Shown one piece after another: positions 43,930-53,419 of a DNA stretch of 64,000 nucleotides. Numbering within the stretch: the first letter of the stretch is position 1; each line of letters opens with the position of its first letter. This stretch comes from SIG291 sp045543455 (GTDB lineage: Bacteria; Bacillota; Clostridia; Lachnospirales; Lachnospiraceae). Under the pieces are notes generated by a model. That model did no database searches. It saw nothing but the letters and a program-made list of their open reading frames with translations, and had not been told where the DNA came from. The position numbers and the translations under genes are program-made. The DNA lies in NCBI GenBank assembly GCA_045543455.1, contig JAZQMK010000042.1:1-64000 (forward strand), read 5' to 3'.

Positions 43930-45147
43930 ATGGATTACAAAACATATTTGAGAAATTATCCTGATAAGGACGGTAGATTTGGACAATATGGTGGAGCTTA
44001 TCTTACAGAAGAACTCAAGCCTGCATTTGAAGAGATTAATGATGCATACCAGACTATTTGTCATTCGTCACAGTTTATTAATGAATTAAGAAGAATTCGT
44101 AAGGAATTTCAGGGCAGACCAACTCCGGTATATCACTGCGAGAGACTTTCAAGAGAGATTGGTAACTGCCAGATATATTTAAAGAGAGAAGATTTAAATC
44201 ATACAGGAGCGCACAAGCTTAATCACTGTATGGGAGAAGGTTTACTTGCTAAGTTTATGGGTAAGAAGCGCCTTATCGCTGAGACTGGTGCAGGTCAGCA
44301 CGGTGTTGCATTAGCGACAGCAGCTGCATTTTTTGGTCTTGAATGTGAGATACATATGGGCGAGGTTGATATTGCAAAGCAAGCGCCTAACGTAACAAGA
44401 ATGAAGATTTTAGGTGCTAAGGTAGTTCCAGTAACTCACGGACTTAAGACACTTAAAGAGGCTGTTGATTCAGCATTTGAATCATATGCAAGAAATTATA
44501 AGGATTCAATATATTGTATAGGTTCTGCATTAGGACCACATCCATTCCCTCTTATGGTTAGAGATTTCCAGACAGTAGTAGGATATGAGATGAGAGACCA
44601 GTTCAAAGAGATGACAGGTCTTATGCCTGATGTAGTTTGCGCCTGTGTAGGTGGTGGTAGTAACTCTATTGGTACATTTGTACCTTTCCTTGATGATCCA
44701 GTTGATATAGTTGGTATCGAGCCGCTTGGAAGAGGTACTAATTTAGGTGACCACGCAGCATCTATGGCTTATGGTGAAAAGGGTGTAATGCATGGTTTCG
44801 AAAGTATTATGCTTAAGGATGCTAATGGTGAACCAGCTCCTGTATATTCAATCGCCAGTGGCCTTGATTATCCTTCGGTTGGCCCAGAACATGCATTTTT
44901 ACATGACCTTGGAAGAGTAAAATATGAGACTGTATCAGATGATGAAGCTATGGAAGCATTCTTTAAGCTTTCTCGTTTTGAAGGAATTATTCCGGCTATT
45001 GAAAGCTCTCATGCAGTAGCATATGCAATGCGTAAAGCTAAAGAGATGAAGCAGGGTTCGATCTTAGTTACACTTAGTGGTCGTGGAGATAAGGATATTG
45101 ACTATGTAGTAGAAAACTACGGATATGGTGAACAATTTTTTAAATAG
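43930..45147 (+). CDS. trpB: Tryptophan synthase beta chain, stand-alone copy
   Basis: TrpB (405 residues) condenses indole with serine to make tryptophan using PLP. The cofactor lysine is K96 in NHTGAHKLNH. Also present are AETGAGQHGVALATAAA, the phosphate loop CVGGGSNSIG and SGLDYPSVGPEH. The front reads GRFGQYGGAYLTEELKPAFEE, and no trpA or other trp gene is nearby, so it may take free indole or be an extra copy. ATG 43930 is chosen since the long upstream extension lies in the repeat leader; the ribosome site (AAAAGAGG) is modest. A promoter and terminator frame it as a single-gene unit. Confidence 0.9.
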   Translation: MDYKTYLRNYPDKDGRFGQYGGAYLTEELKPAFEEINDAYQTICHSSQFINELRRIRKEFQGRPTPVYHCERLSREIGNCQIYLKREDLNHTGAHKLNHCMGEGLLAKFMGKKRLIAETGAGQHGVALATAAAFFGLECEIHMGEVDIAKQAPNVTRMKILGAKVVPVTHGLKTLKEAVDSAFESYARNYKDSIYCIGSALGPHPFPLMVRDFQTVVGYEMRDQFKEMTGLMPDVVCACVGGGSNSIGTFVPFLDDPVDIVGIEPLGRGTNLGDHAASMAYGEKGVMHGFESIMLKDANGEPAPVYSIASGLDYPSVGPEHAFLHDLGRVKYETVSDDEAMEAFFKLSRFEGIIPAIESSHAVAYAMRKAKEMKQGSILVTLSGRGDKDIDYVVENYGYGEQFFK

Positions 45148-45156
45148 AATATAAAG

Positions 45157-45195
45157 AAAATCCTACAATGTATTTGATACATTGTAGGATTTTTT
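45157..45195. terminator. Bidirectional terminator after trpB
   Basis: AAAATCCTACAATGTAT (45157-45173) pairs with ATACATTGTAGGATTTT (45177-45193), with A-run before and T-run after. It serves trpB and the convergent gene at 45201. Confidence 0.92.
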
Positions 45196-45200
45196 GTGGT

Positions 45201-46151
45201 CTAAAATTCAGGTCCATTATAATTATAATCGTTAGGGTTTGAATATGTTCCCGGATTAGTCATACAGGATTTCTTGTAATTGCTTCCTGTTATTGCAGAA
45301 AAAACTATCATAATTATACCAATAACTAAAGCCAAAAGGCTGGTTATCATTAGTATAGCAGGAAGGCTTGCAAGCTTATCTGATAATATGTTAAATAAAT
45401 TTTCGGCAATAGCATTGCTTGAAATGTCAGACGAAGACTGTGCTTCAATTTCAGACATAATAAGTGCTACAAATGCTGAAAATGCAAAAGACATTAAAAA
45501 TGACATTGCACCGGCTACTGTAGAGCAAATACCGATATTAAGTGTTGCACGGTATTTTTTCTTGTATATAAGAAGGATAATAAGTGCCAAAGCAAGACTA
45601 ATAACGCCACATACAATCGTGATAACTAAGAAGCCATCATTAAAACTTTTTAATTCTGCACCCAAAGCTTCAGTGTCATTTTCAGTAGATAGTTCTTTAA
45701 TAAGCTTGTCATATTCATTTTTAAAGTCATCAGATGCTTTATCAATGTCAGCGGCATAATCATCATAGTTAAGACCGGATGCTTTAATATAATTCTTAAG
45801 TTCATCTTTAAAACCATCAGCTAAAGCATCAACATCAGCCTCTTTGCCGGAAAAAGCATAATCAAAGGTTTCTGTCAAAAATTCTTTGAGATACTCATCT
45901 GAAAAAATATCCTTTGAAGTATCAAAACTAACATCAGAAGCTATAACACGTTGTTTTAATTCGTCATTAATTTCGTCGCTTAAATCATCTATAATGGCAT
46001 CATCAGTGATATAGCTTTTAATATCGGTTACATCCTTTAATTTTTGTTGAAGTGGAAACAGCAATAATGAGGCTGAAAGAGTAAAGGTAAAAAATATACC
46101 TAAAAATACACCTAGCACTGATATGGCTGCATGTTCTTTTTTGTAATACAT
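45201..46151 (-). CDS. Four-helix membrane protein of unknown function
   Basis: This 316-residue protein has an N-terminal helix (about 10-33), then a 130-residue acidic, helix-rich segment (about 38-165) that should lie outside, then three more helices (about 170-193, 203-228 and 260-288). The tail is short and rich in N, P, Y and G (NPGTYSNPNDYNYNGPEF), as in some clostridial membrane proteins with zinc-ribbon relatives, but no cysteine pairs are present. It diverges from the lipoprotein gene at 46235. No family recognised. Confidence 0.7.
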   Translation of the reverse strand: MYYKKEHAAISVLGVFLGIFFTFTLSASLLLFPLQQKLKDVTDIKSYITDDAIIDDLSDEINDELKQRVIASDVSFDTSKDIFSDEYLKEFLTETFDYAFSGKEADVDALADGFKDELKNYIKASGLNYDDYAADIDKASDDFKNEYDKLIKELSTENDTEALGAELKSFNDGFLVITIVCGVISLALALIILLIYKKKYRATLNIGICSTVAGAMSFLMSFAFSAFVALIMSEIEAQSSSDISSNAIAENLFNILSDKLASLPAILMITSLLALVIGIIMIVFSAITGSNYKKSCMTNPGTYSNPNDYNYNGPEF

Positions 46152-46170
46152 AATCTTTAGTTCCTTTCCG

Positions 46171-46199
46171 TTGTAAAATTGTAATGCTTGTATTATAAT
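46171..46199 (+). promoter_or_regulatory. Promoter of the lipoprotein gene
   Basis: TTGTAA (46171-46176) and TATAAT (46194-46199) are 17 bases apart. The -10 box lies in TATTATAATA, which is palindromic and could also serve a promoter on the other strand for the gene at 46151. Confidence 0.6.
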
Positions 46200-46234
46200 A
46201 TAAAATTGTAATTAAGTAAAGAAAGGGAAATGTA

Positions 46235-46978
46235 ATGATTAAGAAAATGGTATTAACTATTCTTACCCTCGCAATCACATTTTCAATGGTTGGCTGCGTA
46301 GCAAGAATAGAAAAGGAAAAAAGTATTTCACTTAAAGATGAGATAAAAAAGGAAACGCAAAAATCTACCGAGAAAGAAACTGAAAAAACTACAGAAGAAG
46401 CAACACAGGAACCTACAACTGCTAAAGTGGGCAACGCTAATCCTACAGAACATATTAATTTTTACAAAAATGACAGAGCAGTAGGAGCAAGAATTAAAAA
46501 AGATGCTTATACAGGTCCATTTAAAAAAGCTGTTGATATAGCTTCCTTTGACGTGTTCACTACTAATGAAGAAAAACTTTTAAGTGGATATTTTAAGGCT
46601 GTGTGGGATACTTATTGGACAGGAAATGATTTTAAAATAGGCTATCACATTTCTTTTAACACTAGTGACGGCAAGAGTTTTAACAAAAATATTTTGTCTC
46701 CTAAGGATACAGAAGAGATGTTTGAATATGTGGAAGTGTATTTATATGACGATACAATAAGAGCAAGAGGCGAATGGTATAGCCATCTGTTAGAGCAGGA
46801 GATGACTAAAACTACTATTATGAGTAGTATAAAGCTTCACGGAGGCGCAAAAGCAGATATGCTTATGGATACTATTACATTAACGGTGTTTATGTACAAG
46901 GATTCCAATGATTTTGATGATAATACGAAAGCATTTATAGGCGAGTGCAGTAAGAAAATTGTGATAAGTAAAGAGTAA
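46235..46978 (+). CDS. Lipoprotein of unknown function
   Basis: This 247-residue lipoprotein has lipobox FSMVGC with C21 as the lipid anchor. A Lys/Glu/Thr-rich linker (about 28-65, with TEKETEKTTEEATQEPTT) keeps the domain away from the membrane. The folded part (about 75-247) contains mixed strands such as FKIGYHISFNTSDGKSFN and EYVEVYLYDDTIRARGEWYSH; no catalytic motif is seen. AAAGGGAA precedes the ATG, and a candidate promoter lies 36 bases upstream. It stands alone. Function unknown. Confidence 0.75.
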   Translation: MIKKMVLTILTLAITFSMVGCVARIEKEKSISLKDEIKKETQKSTEKETEKTTEEATQEPTTAKVGNANPTEHINFYKNDRAVGARIKKDAYTGPFKKAVDIASFDVFTTNEEKLLSGYFKAVWDTYWTGNDFKIGYHISFNTSDGKSFNKNILSPKDTEEMFEYVEVYLYDDTIRARGEWYSHLLEQEMTKTTIMSSIKLHGGAKADMLMDTITLTVFMYKDSNDFDDNTKAFIGECSKKIVISKE

Positions 46979-46983
46979 ATATG

Positions 46984-47016
46984 TAGAGGCGTTTATGGTA
47001 AACATAAGCGCCTCTA
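46984..47016. terminator. Hairpin between convergent genes
   Basis: TAGAGGCGTTTA (46984-46995) pairs with TAAGCGCCTCTA (47005-47016) with one G-T pair. The T-run is poor, so termination may be weak. Confidence 0.55.
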
Positions 47017-47023
47017 TTACTAC

Positions 47024-48817
47024 TTATTTAAACTCCATAAGCATATATTTTTCGATTATTTCAAATGGGGCTTCACCCATATCAAGTATAAATTTATGAA
47101 ATTTAAGTTCTGTAAAATCGTCCTTTAAAATGCTTTTTGCTGTTTCTTTTAATTCTAATATTTCTAAGCACCCAATTACATAGTTAAGGTAATTGCCCGG
47201 GTCGCTGCTTATCATAGTACGAAGCTCATTTATAGTATCTGCATCGCTAATGCCGGTTTTTTCTGTAATCATTTCGTTAGTCCATCCATTGTAGTTAATG
47301 CCAATGTCTAAAGAGGCATAGACTAAAAGGTTGTAGAGATTGTAGTAAAATAGGGCATTTGCAGTATTTTCATCAAATCCACAATAGTAGTAAGACATAA
47401 GCTCTACATAGGTTGCCCAACCTTCGCTATAGCCTGTAAATGATAAAAGATTTCTAATTGGAAAGGAATTTACCGAATTAAAATACAGATTTTGATATAA
47501 ATGTCCCGGAAAACCTTCGTGGGCAAGGGTTGGAAATAAACCGGTAAATGAATTGAGTGCAGAGTTATTAATATACACTGGATGAGAGGACATATCATCC
47601 ATAGGTGGTGTCAGATAAAATGCAGGACTTAAATGTTCTTCCAATGATTCATGGACGTAGTTAATGGTATAAGTAGTGTCAGGAGCCACAGGGAAATCCT
47701 TTAACATATTGGCCTTAAGGTATTCTAGAATTTCTGCTGGTTCTTTTGCTGGGAAATTAGGATTATCCAGTTTGCTACTGATTTCAGGGTCATTATTTAA
47801 TGTGGTGCTTATTTCGAGTATGCATTTTGCCTGATAAGAGCTGATTAAGCTTTCAAGCTGGGAAGGGGTGCGACTGGTTCCTACGCTGGTCTTTAAAATA
47901 TAACTAAAGTATTCTTTTCCATTATCAGTGGCTCCTAAAAATGCATTTTGACAAGTGCCTTTGAGTTTTGTTAATTCATTTGCAAGTGTAATGTAGGATG
48001 GAATTACATAATTGATAACGGCTTCTGTGTTTTTTTGCTTGTAGTCGTTTATTTGTTCTTTACTAAGACCTAATTCGGGTGTGAGACGGGCGTTAAAGGT
48101 TTCAATGAGGTAATTTGTTTCTTTTTGTGCAGCAAAATCATTGCATTGTAGGATTATGCCGTCTATTATATCATCATTCATCGAAAGACCTTCATCGGCT
48201 TTTAGTTTTTCAAAAAGTAAAAGATTTTCGTAGTATTCAGGAAGCTTTTTTAATAAATGGATATACTCATCTATATCAGATTTTTCTCGAAAATCATATT
48301 CTGCAAGAAGGATTGGCATTTGTGCCTGAAGGCCTGTAGTAGGATTGAAGATGCTTTGATATAGAGCTAAATCAGCATTTTCTACATTGGTTTTTGAAAG
48401 GTATTGTAAAATGTCATAGCATATTTTTTGCTCTTTAGTAAGCTTGTCATAGTTGAACTGATTAAGGTTAGATAAGATGTTTTCATAGCTTTTACAGCTG
48501 TAAAGCTGATCAAAATCAATGAAGCTAAAGCTGTCATTATTGTTGTTTATGCCATATTTTTCAGGACTTACAACAAAATAGTGTAAATCTAATTTGGAGC
48601 AGGAGTTCATTTCTTCTATAAAAAGGCCTGTAAGGTATTTGTCAAACTCCTGTCCGTTTTTGAGGGAAACGTCTATGCTGTTATCATGATTTGCAAGGGA
48701 GCTGTTAGGGGTATTTGTTGTAGGTTCCTGCCTTGTGTTATTTACACAGGCGGATGAGCTTAGTGAAAGGCAGATGATTAATATAAGGCATAGTAGTTTT
48801 TTTGATACATTTTTCAT
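47024..48817 (-). CDS. DUF885-family lipoprotein, probable metallopeptidase
   Basis: This 597-residue lipoprotein has lipobox LSLSSSAC with C24. The DUF885 domain fills the rest. Its metal motif is AHEGFPGHLYQ (HExxxGH type), followed by SEGWATYVELMSYYY, whose glutamate is a probable third ligand. Members are thought to be zinc carboxypeptidases or dipeptidases; direct evidence is limited. It would act on the outer face of the membrane. It converges with the gene at 46235 and diverges from metG. Confidence 0.87.
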   Translation of the reverse strand: MKNVSKKLLCLILIICLSLSSSACVNNTRQEPTTNTPNSSLANHDNSIDVSLKNGQEFDKYLTGLFIEEMNSCSKLDLHYFVVSPEKYGINNNNDSFSFIDFDQLYSCKSYENILSNLNQFNYDKLTKEQKICYDILQYLSKTNVENADLALYQSIFNPTTGLQAQMPILLAEYDFREKSDIDEYIHLLKKLPEYYENLLLFEKLKADEGLSMNDDIIDGIILQCNDFAAQKETNYLIETFNARLTPELGLSKEQINDYKQKNTEAVINYVIPSYITLANELTKLKGTCQNAFLGATDNGKEYFSYILKTSVGTSRTPSQLESLISSYQAKCILEISTTLNNDPEISSKLDNPNFPAKEPAEILEYLKANMLKDFPVAPDTTYTINYVHESLEEHLSPAFYLTPPMDDMSSHPVYINNSALNSFTGLFPTLAHEGFPGHLYQNLYFNSVNSFPIRNLLSFTGYSEGWATYVELMSYYYCGFDENTANALFYYNLYNLLVYASLDIGINYNGWTNEMITEKTGISDADTINELRTMISSDPGNYLNYVIGCLEILELKETAKSILKDDFTELKFHKFILDMGEAPFEIIEKYMLMEFK

Positions 48818-48958
48818 AAATTGTCCTCACTCTCTAAAAATTCTTGAATTAGTATGTGTAGTTTTGGTAAAATAATTCATTGAAAAGGTTGACTTGACAA
48901 AATTGCTATGATAGGATTTAAGGATAGAGTTTAGATGCTTCGGAAATAGGAGGATATT

Positions 48959-50908
48959 ATGAGTAAGAAACCGTATTATATTACAACAGCGATTGCGTAT
49001 ACATCAGGTAAGCCACATATTGGCAATACCTATGAGATAGTTTTGGCAGACAGTATTGCCAGATATAAAAGAATGGAAGGCTATGACGTATTTTTCCAGA
49101 CTGGAACAGATGAGCATGGTCAAAAGATTGAAGAAAAGGCAGCAGCGGCAGGCGTTACACCTAAAGAGTTTGTTGACGGTGTTGCAGGAGAGATTAAGTC
49201 TATTTGGGATTTAATGGATACTTCGTATGATAAGTTTATCAGAACAACTGATGATTACCATGAGAAGCAGGTTCAAAAGATTTTTAAGAAGCTTTATGAT
49301 AAAGGTGATATTTACAAGGGCTTCTATGAAGGTATGTACTGTACTCCTTGTGAGTCTTTCTTTACTTCTTCACAGCTTGTAGACGGTAAATGTCCTGATT
49401 GTGGAAGAGAGGTTAAACCAGCTAAGGAAGAAGCATATTTTTTAAAACTTTCTAATTATACAGACAGACTTATTAAGCATATTAACGAGCATCCTGAATT
49501 TATTCAGCCTGAATCAAGAAAGAATGAGATGATGAATAACTTTATTCTTGCAGGTCTTCAGGATTTATGCGTGTCAAGAACATCTTTCAAGTGGGGTATT
49601 CCAGTTGATTTTGATGACAAGCATGTTATTTATGTTTGGATTGATGCCCTAAGTAACTATATAACTGGCTTAGGTTATGATGTTGATGGCGATAATGGCG
49701 ATTTATTTAATAAATACTGGCCAGCAGATTTACATTTGATTGGTAAGGATATTTTAAGATTCCATACAATTTATTGGCCAATTATGCTTATGGCACTTGA
49801 TTTGCCTCTTCCAAAGCAGATTTTTGGACATCCTTGGTTATTACAGGGAGATGGCAAGATGAGTAAATCTAAGGGAAATGTACTTTATGCAGACGATTTA
49901 GTGAATTTCTTTGGCGTTGATGCTGTAAGATATTTCGTGCTTCATGAAATGCCATTTGAAAATGATGGTGTTATCACATGGGAGCTTATGGTTGAAAGAC
50001 TTAACTCAGAACTTGCTAATACTTTAGGTAATCTTGTTAACAGAACTATTGCCATGAGCAACAAGTATTTTGACGGTGTTGTTACTAACACTAATGTTTG
50101 TGGCGAAGTTGATGAGGATTTAAAGAAGGTTGTTACAGGTACAGTGGCAGCAGTTTCTGCTAAGATGGAAAAATTAAGAGTTGCAGATGCCATGACTGAG
50201 ATATTTACAGTATTCAAAAGATGTAACAAATATATTGATGAAACTATGCCTTGGGCTCTTGCAAAAAATGAAGAAGACAAGGACAGACTTGCAACAGTAC
50301 TTTATAATCTTGTTGAAGGCATTTCAATCGGCGCTAACCTTTTAGAGCCATTTATGCCACAGACATCGAAAAAGATTTTAGAACAGTTAAATACTAGCGC
50401 TAGAAGCTTTGAAAGTCTTTCACAGTTTGGTTTATATGAATCTGGTACAAAGGTTACAGATAAGCCAGAGATTTTATTTGCAAGACTTGATATGGAAGAA
50501 GTATTAAAGAAGGCAGAGGAATTAAGAGCTGCACAGCAAAAGGAAGCTGAAGGTCCTAAGTATCCTGAAGTTGAAGCTAAGGAAGAGATTTCTATAGATG
50601 ATTTTTGTAAGGTTCAACTACAGGTTGGTGAAGTACTCAAGTGTGAGCCTGTAAAGAAGGCTAAAAAGCTTTTAGTATCACAGATTAGAATCGGTAATGA
50701 AGTAAGACAGATTGTATCTGGTATTGCTAACTATTACAAACCGGAAGAAATGGTAGGTAAGAAGGTTGCAGTTATTACTAACTTAAAGCCTGTAACACTT
50801 TGTGGCATGCTTTCAGAAGGTATGATTCTTGCAGCTTCAGATGATGAAGGTAATTTATCAGTGCTTACTGTTGATAAGGATATTATCTGTGGTAGTGAAA
50901 TTCGTTAA
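48959..50908 (+). CDS. metG: Methionyl-tRNA synthetase
   Basis: MetG (649 residues) charges tRNA-Met. The HIGH motif reads HIGN in GKPHIGNTYE, the zinc knuckle is CTPCESF with CPDCGRE, and KMSKS is in GKMSKSKGNV near residue 300. A C-terminal EMAP/Trbp111 tRNA-binding domain (about 545-649, SIDDFCKVQLQVGEVL and GKKVAVITNLKP) makes it a dimeric type. AGGAGG precedes the ATG. It leads metG-tatD-rsmA, an order shared with Bacillus. I saw no T-box leader. Confidence 0.97.
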   Translation: MSKKPYYITTAIAYTSGKPHIGNTYEIVLADSIARYKRMEGYDVFFQTGTDEHGQKIEEKAAAAGVTPKEFVDGVAGEIKSIWDLMDTSYDKFIRTTDDYHEKQVQKIFKKLYDKGDIYKGFYEGMYCTPCESFFTSSQLVDGKCPDCGREVKPAKEEAYFLKLSNYTDRLIKHINEHPEFIQPESRKNEMMNNFILAGLQDLCVSRTSFKWGIPVDFDDKHVIYVWIDALSNYITGLGYDVDGDNGDLFNKYWPADLHLIGKDILRFHTIYWPIMLMALDLPLPKQIFGHPWLLQGDGKMSKSKGNVLYADDLVNFFGVDAVRYFVLHEMPFENDGVITWELMVERLNSELANTLGNLVNRTIAMSNKYFDGVVTNTNVCGEVDEDLKKVVTGTVAAVSAKMEKLRVADAMTEIFTVFKRCNKYIDETMPWALAKNEEDKDRLATVLYNLVEGISIGANLLEPFMPQTSKKILEQLNTSARSFESLSQFGLYESGTKVTDKPEILFARLDMEEVLKKAEELRAAQQKEAEGPKYPEVEAKEEISIDDFCKVQLQVGEVLKCEPVKKAKKLLVSQIRIGNEVRQIVSGIANYYKPEEMVGKKVAVITNLKPVTLCGMLSEGMILAASDDEGNLSVLTVDKDIICGSEIR

Positions 50909-50922
50909 TATTAGGTGTAGAT

Positions 50923-51693
50923 ATGATATTTGAAACACATGCACATTATGATGATGAAAGATTTGATGAAGACCGCGAAGAACTAATTGGCGGTCTTTAT
51001 GCAAATGGAATAGAATATGCCATTAATTGTGGAGCAAGCATTGATGGCTGTAAAAAAACATTAGAATATGTTGGTTTATATGACCATATGCTAGGGGCTT
51101 TGGGAATTCATCCTGAGGAAGCCCACACTATGGATGAAGCATTTTTTGAATGGATAAAAGAAAATGCAGCTAACAATAAAAAAATCGTTGCAATAGGCGA
51201 GATTGGTCTTGATTATTATTGGCCGGAGCCACCAAGGGATATTCAGCAGTTTTGGTTTAGAAGACAGATTGAACTGGCTAGAGAATTAAAGCTTCCAATG
51301 ATTATCCATAGCAGAGAGGCCGCGAAGGATACCTTGGATATTATGAAGGAGCACAAGGCAGATGAAATAGGTGGAGTGCTTCATTGCTTTTCTTATTCTG
51401 TTGAGCTTGCCAGGGAATTCCTTTCAATGGGCTTTTATATAGGCGTTGGTGGTGTTGTAACCTTTAAAAATGCAAAGAAATTAAAAGAAGTAGTACAGAT
51501 GCTTCCGCTAGAACGCATTTTACTTGAAACAGATGCGCCTTATATGGCGCCGGAACCGCACAGAGGCAAGAGAAATTCATCACTTTTCATACCTCATATT
51601 GCTAAGACCATAGCAGATATTAAAGGTATTGAATACGAAGAAGTTGTAGAGGTGACTAACAAAAATGCAAAACAACTATTTAGGCAATCCTAA
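50923..51693 (+). CDS. tatD: TatD-family metal-dependent DNase
   Basis: This 256-residue TIM-barrel hydrolase has the metal ligands ETHAHYDDERFDEDR at the start, the glutamate in AIGEIGLDYYW, MIIHSREAA, VLHCFSYS and ETDAPYMAPEPHRGKRNSS. TatD enzymes have 3'-5' exonuclease activity and a role in DNA repair or turnover. It begins 14 bases after metG and its last 29 bases overlap the start of rsmA. Confidence 0.94.
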   Translation: MIFETHAHYDDERFDEDREELIGGLYANGIEYAINCGASIDGCKKTLEYVGLYDHMLGALGIHPEEAHTMDEAFFEWIKENAANNKKIVAIGEIGLDYYWPEPPRDIQQFWFRRQIELARELKLPMIIHSREAAKDTLDIMKEHKADEIGGVLHCFSYSVELAREFLSMGFYIGVGGVVTFKNAKKLKEVVQMLPLERILLETDAPYMAPEPHRGKRNSSLFIPHIAKTIADIKGIEYEEVVEVTNKNAKQLFRQS

Positions 51694-52528
51694 AAGTACC
51701 TTAGAGATTATTAATAAATATGATTTTATGTTCCAGAAAAAGTTTGGTCAGAACTTTCTTATTGATTCTAATATTGTAGAGAAAATCGTAAGAGAAGCTA
51801 ATGTTACCAAAGAAGATATGGTGCTAGAGATAGGCCCTGGTATTGGAACAATGACACAATATCTTTGCGAGGCTGCAAAAAATGTAGTGGTAGTAGAGAT
51901 TGATAAAAATCTTATACCAATACTTGGAGAGACATTGTCAGCTTATGATAACGTAACAATTATAAACGAGGACATTTTAAAGGTTGATATTAATGAATTA
52001 GCAGAAAAATATAACGGTGGCAGACCGATTAAGGTTGTTGCCAATTTGCCATATTATATTACGACACCTATTATTATGCAACTTTTTGAAAGTGGTGTAC
52101 CAATAGATAGTATTACAATTATGGTGCAAAAAGAAGTGGCTGATCGTATGCAGGTAGGGCCTGGAACAAAGGATTATGGCGCGCTTTCTTTAGCAGTACA
52201 GTATTATGCTAATCCAAAGATTGTATTAAATGTGCCACCAACCTGCTTTATGCCAAAGCCAAATGTGGGTTCAGCAGTAATTAAACTTACAAGACATGAA
52301 AATAATCCTGTTAATCCAAAGGATGCTACATTTATGTTTAAGCTTATAAGAGCAGCATTTAATCAAAGACGAAAGACTTTAATGAATGCATTAAATAATG
52401 CACCGGAGATAAATTATAGCAAAGAACAGATTGCAAATGCCATAGAAGCAGTAGGTTTTAGCCCAACAATTCGTGGCGAAGCCCTTACATTAGAAGAATT
52501 TGCCAAATTATCAGATGCATTTTTATAG
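51665..52528 (+). CDS. rsmA: 16S rRNA dimethyladenosine methyltransferase
   Basis: RsmA/KsgA (287 residues) dimethylates two adjacent adenosines near the 3' end of 16S rRNA, a late step of 30S assembly. It shows KKFGQNFLIDSNIVEKIV, the SAM loop LEIGPGIGTMTQYL, VVVEIDKNL, and the catalytic NLPYY. It overlaps tatD by 29 bases; the gene rnmV that lies between them in Bacillus is absent here. A terminator follows. Confidence 0.96.
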   Translation: MQNNYLGNPKSTLEIINKYDFMFQKKFGQNFLIDSNIVEKIVREANVTKEDMVLEIGPGIGTMTQYLCEAAKNVVVVEIDKNLIPILGETLSAYDNVTIINEDILKVDINELAEKYNGGRPIKVVANLPYYITTPIIMQLFESGVPIDSITIMVQKEVADRMQVGPGTKDYGALSLAVQYYANPKIVLNVPPTCFMPKPNVGSAVIKLTRHENNPVNPKDATFMFKLIRAAFNQRRKTLMNALNNAPEINYSKEQIANAIEAVGFSPTIRGEALTLEEFAKLSDAFL

Positions 52529-52540
52529 AATAGTAAAAGT

Positions 52541-52579
52541 CACTCCCACATACACTAGTGTAGAAGGGAGTGTTTTTTT
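52541..52579 (+). terminator. Terminator after rsmA that holds the next ribosome site
   Basis: CACTCCC (52541-52547) pairs with GGGAGTG (52566-52572), followed by TTTTTTT. The right arm GGGAG is also the only ribosome-site-like sequence before the ATG at 52580. Confidence 0.8.
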
Positions 52580-53419
52580 ATGCAGTATGACAGAATGATT
52601 TCCTACGTTTATAAATGTGAAAAAGGAAATAAAACAAAAAATGCAGGCTATGTAAAAATGGATATAAGAGATAACAAATGCCGTCTGTATTTGAATTTAC
52701 ATACAGATAGTGAGGAAAAATTAGGAGTGTACCTCTATTATTATAAAAAAGATATGAAAAGAAGAGTATATTTGGGAAATGCATTTTCAGTCAGAGGAGT
52801 TATTGAATATAAGGATGTTTTGTGGATGGATAATGTAAATAATACAACTAAAGCATTTTCACAATATAATGGACTTTTACTGGCTGCCTCAGATGAGGAA
52901 AGTGAGCAATACATAACTCAATGGAAGGATGAAATTGAAGAAGTTGAAGACGAGATTGAGGAGACAAAAGAAGATGTGACAGAAGAAATTGAGGAAGAAG
53001 TTACGAAAGTCCAAGAAGAGACAGTCGAAAAAGACATTGAACTTGTAACTCAGGAAAGTAATACGGAAATCTTTGAGGAAATATTTGCTAATAGGGAGGA
53101 TATATTAGCATTTAGCGATGATTTATATTATAATTGTGTGGAAATAGATGAAAATGATATAGAAAAAAATCCACTTTTAAGTAAGTATATATATAACAAT
53201 AGTTTTGCAATGCATGGATATTATAAATACAGACATTTATTGGCCGGAAAGATTGCTGACAATGAAAAGGCTATATTTATTGGCGTGCCGGGAAGCTTTA
53301 GTAATAGAGAAAAAATGCTGGCTTCAATATTTGGCTGTGATAGCTTTAAAAGAAGTCAGCGTGGAGATGTGAGATATCCTAATTTTGGTTACTGGTGCTT
53401 TGAATTAACTAAGGAATAA
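52580..53419 (+). CDS. Acidic protein of unknown function
   Basis: This 279-residue protein has three parts. The N-terminal ~110 residues look like a beta domain (AGYVKMDIRDNKCRLYLNLH, then KLGVYLYYYKKDMKRRVYLG). A glutamate-rich low-complexity linker (about 115-165) follows. The C-terminal ~110 residues (HGYYKYRHLLAGKIADNEK, PGSFSNREKMLASIFGC, NFGYWCFELTKE) form a second conserved domain. From memory it resembles a Lachnospiraceae family annotated DUF6128; unverified. Its start lies directly after a terminator hairpin; ATG 52595 is an alternative. Its last 31 bases overlap the opposite-strand acetyltransferase. Confidence 0.75.
   Translation: MQYDRMISYVYKCEKGNKTKNAGYVKMDIRDNKCRLYLNLHTDSEEKLGVYLYYYKKDMKRRVYLGNAFSVRGVIEYKDVLWMDNVNNTTKAFSQYNGLLLAASDEESEQYITQWKDEIEEVEDEIEETKEDVTEEIEEEVTKVQEETVEKDIELVTQESNTEIFEEIFANREDILAFSDDLYYNCVEIDENDIEKNPLLSKYIYNNSFAMHGYYKYRHLLAGKIADNEKAIFIGVPGSFSNREKMLASIFGCDSFKRSQRGDVRYPNFGYWCFELTKE

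Noticed and set aside
45280..45759. 159-codon plus-strand frame opposite the four-helix membrane protein
   Set aside because: The minus-strand gene has clear membrane helices, a start and an adjacent terminator. The plus frame is its shadow and runs from the terminator with no ribosome site.
48880..48958. Promoter for metG in TTGACTTGACA and TATGAT sequences
   Set aside because: Spacings are 7, 12 or 21 bases and none fits a sigma-A promoter, so I did not call it.
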